Below are positions 60,532-64,000 of a stretch of DNA of 64,000 bases, piece after piece. Position 1 is the first letter of the stretch. Every line of letters starts with the position of its first letter. The DNA is from Cryobacterium sp. BB307 (GTDB lineage: Bacteria; Actinomycetota; Actinomycetes; Actinomycetales; Microbacteriaceae), in the NCBI RefSeq assembly GCF_012274275.1, contig NZ_JAANZA010000002.1, positions 805,909-869,908 on the forward strand. The letters run 5' to 3'. Made by a program: the position numbers and the translations under genes. A model generated the notes under the pieces. It was not told the origin of the DNA, did no database searches, and saw nothing but the letters and a program-made list of their open reading frames with translations.

Positions 60532-61512
60532 ATGGCAACAGCACTGGCCCCGTCGGCACCCACGTTCCTCTCGCGCAACCGCTTCACCGGTGGCCAAAAG
60601 TTCCTGCTCGTCTCTGGCATCCTGCTGCTCGCGTCCGCGGCCGTGCACGGTGTCGTCTTCCTGCTCTCCGGCACCGGGTGGGATGGACCGCTGTCCTGGC
60701 GCAAGCCCATACTGTTCGGCTTCTCGTTCGGGATCACCCTGGCCACCATCGCGCTGTTTGCATCCTTCCTCCGGCTCAAGCCCCTGCTCGACTGGCTCCT
60801 GCTCGGCGGGCTGGGGTTGCTCGGCATGTCAGAGACGGCGCTCATCACCATGCAGACCTGGCGCGGTGTGCCCTCGCACTTCAACTTCTCCACAGCGTTC
60901 GACTCTGGCGTCTTCGTGGTCATGGGCGTGGAGGTGGCCGGCATCGCGCTTGCCCTGCTCGTGATCACCGCCCTGTTCTTCACCCGCGCTGCGGACGGGC
61001 CGCCTGCGATGCTGCTCGCCATCCGGGTGAGCATGCTGCTCCTGCTCGTCGGCCAGGTGCTGGGCGGGCTGATCGTCGCGGTCGGCGTCCCTGCCGCGGC
61101 GTCCGGCGACGACGCGGTCTTCGGGCCGCAGGGCGTCGTCTTCGGGGATGGCGGGATCCTGAAGTCGCCGCACGGCATCGCCATGCACGCCATCCAGGTG
61201 CTTCCGCTGCTCGCGTGGCTGGGCGCATTCACCGGCTGGGCGCTTCGACGGCAGTTCCGGATGTCGCTGGCCGCGGCGATCGGCTACACACTCGTGCTCG
61301 GGGTCAGCGTCGTGCAGGCTCTCGCCGGGCAGCCGCCTCTCGCTCTGAACCTTGCGTCGCTCGCTGCGGCCGCGCTCGGCGTCCTGCTCGTCGGCGCGCC
61401 GTACGCACTCGCCATCCGGTCACTAGCCTTGAGGTATGGACCCTGGACCCAGCGTGACGGTGCGAGTGAAGCCGGGCAGCCGCAAGGGGCCGCTGGTCGA
61501 GACCAGCGATGA
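60532..61512 (+). CDS. membrane protein with about seven helices, function unknown
   Basis: A 326-residue hydrophobic protein. Helices begin FLLVSGILLLASAAVHGVVFLL; a polar loop WRKPILFGFSFGITLATIALFASFL, RGVPSHFNFSTAFDSGVFVVMG and SPHGIAMHAIQVLPLLAWLGAF follow. I recognise no family. The C-terminal ~26 residues overlap the start of the DUF167 gene. ATG 60532 has GACGCT 6 nt before it, a weak leaderless-type signal. Confidence 0.7.
   Translation: MATALAPSAPTFLSRNRFTGGQKFLLVSGILLLASAAVHGVVFLLSGTGWDGPLSWRKPILFGFSFGITLATIALFASFLRLKPLLDWLLLGGLGLLGMSETALITMQTWRGVPSHFNFSTAFDSGVFVVMGVEVAGIALALLVITALFFTRAADGPPAMLLAIRVSMLLLLVGQVLGGLIVAVGVPAAASGDDAVFGPQGVVFGDGGILKSPHGIAMHAIQVLPLLAWLGAFTGWALRRQFRMSLAAAIGYTLVLGVSVVQALAGQPPLALNLASLAAAALGVLLVGAPYALAIRSLALRYGPWTQRDGASEAGQPQGAAGRDQR
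61424..61429 (+). promoter_or_regulatory. -10 element of leaderless DUF167 promoter, inside the upstream gene
   Basis: TAGCCT, 6 nt, ATG at 61436, no Shine-Dalgarno. It lies within the 3' end of the preceding membrane-protein gene. Confidence 0.5.
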
Positions 61513-61669
61513 CGGCCTGATCGTCTACGTGCGGGAGCGGGCTGTGGACGGTGCCGCGAACGCCGGGGTGATCGCCGCGCTCGCCGACCACTTTTCAGTG
61601 GCCAGGTCGCGGGTCGAGATCGTTCGCGGTCACACGTCGCGCATCAAGCACGTGCGGGTGGAGAAGTGA
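61436..61669 (+). CDS. DUF167 (YggU) family protein
   Basis: A 77-residue DUF167 protein: VTVRVKPGSRKGP, LIVYVRERAVDGAANAGVIAALADHFSVARSRVEIVRGHTSRIKHV. Its first 77 bases overlap the membrane-protein gene in another frame, yet the family pattern is intact, so the overlap is real or the upstream gene ends are mis-set. Function unknown. Its stop overlaps the SDR start (GTGA). Confidence 0.88.
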   Translation: MDPGPSVTVRVKPGSRKGPLVETSDDGLIVYVRERAVDGAANAGVIAALADHFSVARSRVEIVRGHTSRIKHVRVEK

Positions 61670-62448
61670 GCAGGGTGGCGCTCGTCACCGGCGCGACCGC
61701 GGGGCTCGGCGCCGAGTTCGCGCGCCAGCTCGCCGCGCGCGGCCACGATCTCATCCTCGTCGCCCGTAACCGCGCGCGCCTCGAGGCTGCGGCGAAGATG
61801 CTGGAGCAGGCCTACGGGTGTCGGGTCGATATTCTGCCCGCCGACCTGACCGATCGCGATGACCTGGCAACGGTGGAGCGGCGATTGGCCGACACCGTCC
61901 GCCCGGTGGATGTGCTTGTCAACAATGCCGGTTTCGGTCTCGCGACGCCGTTCGAGTCCAGCAACGTCGATGACGAACAACGCATGATCGACCTGTTGCT
62001 GAGCACACCCATCCGGCTCACCCACGCCGCCCTGCGGCAGCAACTCCCCCGCCGCAGCGGCACGGTGATCAACGTCACCAGCATCGCGGGCCTCACCCTG
62101 CGCGGCGTGTACGGTGCGGCAAAGGCCGGGCTGATCTCGTTCAGTCGCTGGGCCCACGTGCAGTATCGGGGCCGCGGCGTGAGAGTCACGACCGTCATCC
62201 CCGGGTTTGTCCGCACCGAGTTCCACGACCGGATGAGCGTCACACCGGACGCGGTGCCGCGTTTCATGTGGCTGAGCGCCGAACGAGTGGTGCGGGAAGC
62301 GCTGCGCGGAGCCGGCCGCGGGCGGGCCGTGGTCACGCCGTCCAAGCGGTACAAGGTCATCGCCGGCGTCATCCGGATCCTTCCTCCGGGAGTCACCGCA
62401 CGGGGCGAGCTGACCCACCCGGAAGAAGCTGGCAAAAACAACCACTAG
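61666..62448 (+). CDS. SDR-family oxidoreductase, DltE/YqjQ-like
   Basis: A 260-residue short-chain dehydrogenase: VTGATAGLGAEFARQLAARGHDLILVARNRARLEA (NADP-type TGxxxGxG with basic RNR), NNAGFG, NVTSIAG, and Y-x3-K in VYGAAKAGL. The pattern resembles the YqjQ/DltE group of broad-specificity reductases. GTG start overlapping DUF167. Confidence 0.88.
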   Translation: MSRVALVTGATAGLGAEFARQLAARGHDLILVARNRARLEAAAKMLEQAYGCRVDILPADLTDRDDLATVERRLADTVRPVDVLVNNAGFGLATPFESSNVDDEQRMIDLLLSTPIRLTHAALRQQLPRRSGTVINVTSIAGLTLRGVYGAAKAGLISFSRWAHVQYRGRGVRVTTVIPGFVRTEFHDRMSVTPDAVPRFMWLSAERVVREALRGAGRGRAVVTPSKRYKVIAGVIRILPPGVTARGELTHPEEAGKNNH

Positions 62449-62514
62449 CCCACCCCCCATTCGCGGGGTATCATCACCAACAAGATGCGCGGGGAACTCA
62501 GGGAATTCCGACCG

Positions 62515-62561
62515 CATCCCACATGGCGCACCGCCACAGGGGGCGGTGCGGGATGGGGAGG
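62515..62561 (+). promoter_or_regulatory. hairpin abutting the Shine-Dalgarno of the downstream gene
   Basis: CATCCC ... GCACCGCC / GGCGGTGC ... GGGATG forms a 14-bp bulged stem (62515-62555). The RBS GGGGAGG (62555-62561) starts where the stem ends, so folding may limit ribosome access. TATCAT (62469-62474) is a possible -10. Confidence 0.45.
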
Positions 62562-62566
62562 TGAAG

Positions 62567-62899
62567 ATGACCACGCTCACCAAGCACTCGCTCGTTCCGT
62601 ACGAGCACCCCAATTGGGTTGCAGTGCTGCCAAGCCGCTGGGTCGCAGAGTATGACGGCGAAGCGGCGGGCACGATCGACGTCACCACGACGGGGCGGTA
62701 TCGGGCCACCGACCGTCGCGGGCACGTCGTCGGAACCTACCGCAGCCTCGAGCGGGCGCGCGAGAAGCTCATCGAGAGCAATATGGCGACACCGCTCGAG
62801 CGCCTGGACCGCTCGAAAACGCTCATGGTGCTCGGACTGTTGTTCGGCATCGCGGCGTCAACCCTCGCCGCCTTCGGGCTCATGTCGCTGATCGGCTGA
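62567..62899 (+). CDS. hypothetical protein with C-terminal membrane helix
   Basis: A 110-residue protein: soluble ~75 residues (HPNWVAVLPSRWVAEYDGEAAGTIDVTTTGRYRATDRRGHVVGTYRSLERAREKL) with a repeated 'ID..GRY.A.D..G..VGTY.SLE.A' beta-hairpin feel, then one membrane helix (TLMVLGLLFGIAASTLAAFGLMSLI). It has a strong GGGGAGGTGAAG RBS. No family recognised; tail-anchored topology is likely. Confidence 0.6.
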   Translation: MTTLTKHSLVPYEHPNWVAVLPSRWVAEYDGEAAGTIDVTTTGRYRATDRRGHVVGTYRSLERAREKLIESNMATPLERLDRSKTLMVLGLLFGIAASTLAAFGLMSLIG

Positions 62900-62918
62900 C
62901 GGCAGCCGGACACGAAAG

Positions 62919-63689
62919 TCAGCGCAACGCGTCGGTGAGCGCGGCAGCGATGGCTGCCGCCCAGAGCACCGTTGCGAGCCCGACGATCCAGATGACTCTG
63001 GCGCGTCTGGCCCTGTTCACCTCGGTGCGCAGCGCGTGGAATCGCTCCAGGATCCGCTCGGTGTCGCCTTTCGGCCAGGTGTCCATAGACCAGGTGAGCG
63101 CATCCGATGCCGCATCGCGAATGCGCTCCTGAAGCTCGGGCGGCATGGTGGGCTCCAACCCGAGCAGCCAGGTCCGCAATTCGCGCGAACTGACGACGAC
63201 CACGCCGCGTCGCGGCTTGCTCACGATCAGACTGGCTGCGTTCACCACGACGACAACTGGCTTTACGCGCACTCGATCGCCGGTGGCATCCGACAACGCC
63301 GTCTCGGCGAGCGCTGCGGCCAGCTCGGACTCGCGCAGTTGCGGCACCTCGAGCCCGTCGACGACGAACACGCCGTTGCCCGCCCACACCTGCAGGCCCT
63401 GTGCGTTGCGGATGGTCAGCGCGATCACGCCGGCCGGTCCGATGATCAGCTGGTCGATGGGCGCTGTGCCGCCCGCAACCGGCACCCCGCACAGGGTCAC
63501 CCAGTCCGGGCCGAGCTCTGCGAGCACGTCGTCCAGTGCGAGGAGCGCGAGGGCGCTGCGGTACGGAGCGCGCGTCTCCGCCCGCAGGGGGCTCACGCCG
63601 ACGACGCGGGCGATCGGAGATCTTGCTCTGACGGCCGATTGCCGATCGAGGACCTCGGCGACCTCGGCCGCGACGGCGGTCGTCTGCAT
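62919..63689 (-). CDS. NERD-like protein with C-terminal membrane helix
   Basis: A 256-residue protein. The central part ALLALDDVLAELGPDWVTLCGVPVAGGTAPIDQLIIGPAGVIALTIRNAQGLQVW follows the nuclease-related-domain (NERD) pattern (xxVLxxL ... IDHLVVGPxGVFxIxxK), though the catalytic Lys is here Arg-Asn. A C-terminal helix VIWIVGLATVLWAAAIAAAL would tether it. ATG 63689 has AGAGGTGA upstream. Function unknown. Confidence 0.65.
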   Translation of the reverse strand: MQTTAVAAEVAEVLDRQSAVRARSPIARVVGVSPLRAETRAPYRSALALLALDDVLAELGPDWVTLCGVPVAGGTAPIDQLIIGPAGVIALTIRNAQGLQVWAGNGVFVVDGLEVPQLRESELAAALAETALSDATGDRVRVKPVVVVVNAASLIVSKPRRGVVVVSSRELRTWLLGLEPTMPPELQERIRDAASDALTWSMDTWPKGDTERILERFHALRTEVNRARRARVIWIVGLATVLWAAAIAAALTDALR

Positions 63690-63852
63690 CCCGTGATCAC
63701 CTCTCCCTCCGGTGCGCGATCCCGCGCGAATCGAAGCTAGTAGGTCGGGCTCGCTGGCGGTCAGTCCCCAAAAGTGAGGGTGCAACGACTTGTTGTTGGC
63801 GCGGGAAGGGGTTGCATTTCACCGCCGGGAGGCGCAGGCTGGAAGCAGATCA

Positions 63853-63900
63853 ACTCATCGCCCGGAAGAGCCGCACCAAGTGCCGCACCGGGCGATGAGT
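63853..63900. repeat. 13-bp perfect inverted repeat (hairpin)
   Basis: ACTCATCGCCCGG / CCGGGCGATGAGT with a further GCAC/GTGC inner stem, in the 311-bp non-coding stretch 63690-64000. It could be a terminator for a gene beyond the contig or another intergenic palindrome. The rest of that stretch holds no gene that I can see. Confidence 0.6.
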
Positions 63901-63938
63901 CCGTTCGCGGCCAGGCCGCACGACTGGGGCCCCCGCTT

Positions 63939-64000
<62 letters not shown>

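Overview
The window is high-GC actinobacterial chromosome. Gene order and protein types point to the family Microbacteriaceae: a miaB-miaA-dapF / recA-recX / clgR-cinA-pgsA-ftsK / rnj-dapA-thyX-dapB-M16 peptidase / pnp / rpsO backbone, ClgR, DUF3046, a MarP-type protease and an AccA1/AccD1-BkdABC leucine module. The genus cannot be fixed by reading. It is probably the end of an assembled contig: hflX is cut at position 1, and the last ~50 bases are a G homopolymer that looks like a sequencing artefact.

Layout. 1-8.9 kb: hflX (partial), a RsmC-like methyltransferase, dapF-miaA-miaB, recX-recA with a LexA-box promoter, DUF3046, clgR, a CinA-type amidase and pgsA. 9-11.6 kb: ftsK. 11.7-16.2 kb: an inserted module with a MacAB-like exporter (adaptor, ATPase, permease) divergent from a TetR-SDR pair, with a 29-bp palindromic operator just before tetR. 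16.3-18.9 kb: rnj-dapA. 19-20.1 kb: a broken AbiEi/DUF559-type gene between two inverted ~100-bp repeats. 20.2-27.3 kb: GNAT, thyX, OsmC, TIGR01777 epimerase, dapB, a second GNAT, a LysM lipoprotein, a histidine phosphatase and an M16 protease. 27.4-32.3 kb: a TetR gene with a strongly folded 5' leader, an aldo/keto reductase, a PEBP-like protein, and a SulP transporter with an ArsR regulator. 32.3-43.8 kb: branched-chain amino-acid catabolism, with CoA lyase, MaoC hydratase, acyl-CoA dehydrogenase, biotin carboxylase and carboxyltransferase under a divergent TetR, then a pterin-dehydratase/VOC fusion and the E2, E1-beta and E1-alpha subunits of a branched-chain 2-oxoacid dehydrogenase. 44.1-49.6 kb: pnp and the proton-translocating transhydrogenase pntA1-A2-B. 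49.7-53.8 kb: an FMN reductase/LLM monooxygenase pair, a baeRF-type protein and a second LLM enzyme. 53.9-64 kb: small membrane proteins, lysoplasmalogenase-like, DUF72, DUF1304, rpsO, FUSC, a truncated oxidoreductase, an aldo/keto reductase, a MarP-like protease, DUF167, an SDR and a NERD-like protein.

How it works together. The lysine/peptidoglycan genes dapF, dapA and dapB are spread along an RNA- and DNA-maintenance backbone (miaA, miaB, rnj, pnp, recA, recX, ftsK, thyX). The 32-44 kb block can take the leucine-derived 2-oxoacid through isovaleryl-CoA, methylcrotonyl-CoA and methylglutaconyl-CoA to HMG-CoA and on to acetoacetate plus acetyl-CoA, in nearly the order of the M. tuberculosis Rv2495c-Rv2502c locus.

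The most informative things beyond gene calling are: (i) a repeated start architecture, TANNNT then 6-7 nt then ATG/GTG with no Shine-Dalgarno, at 16 gene heads, indicating widespread leaderless mRNAs; (ii) several families of intergenic palindromic repeats, one flanking a pseudogene and one apparently breaking the contig; (iii) a multi-hairpin leader before a TetR gene; (iv) apparent enrichment of GGATGC/GCATCC against codon preference. No CRISPR array, prophage, tRNA, rRNA or IS element was seen.
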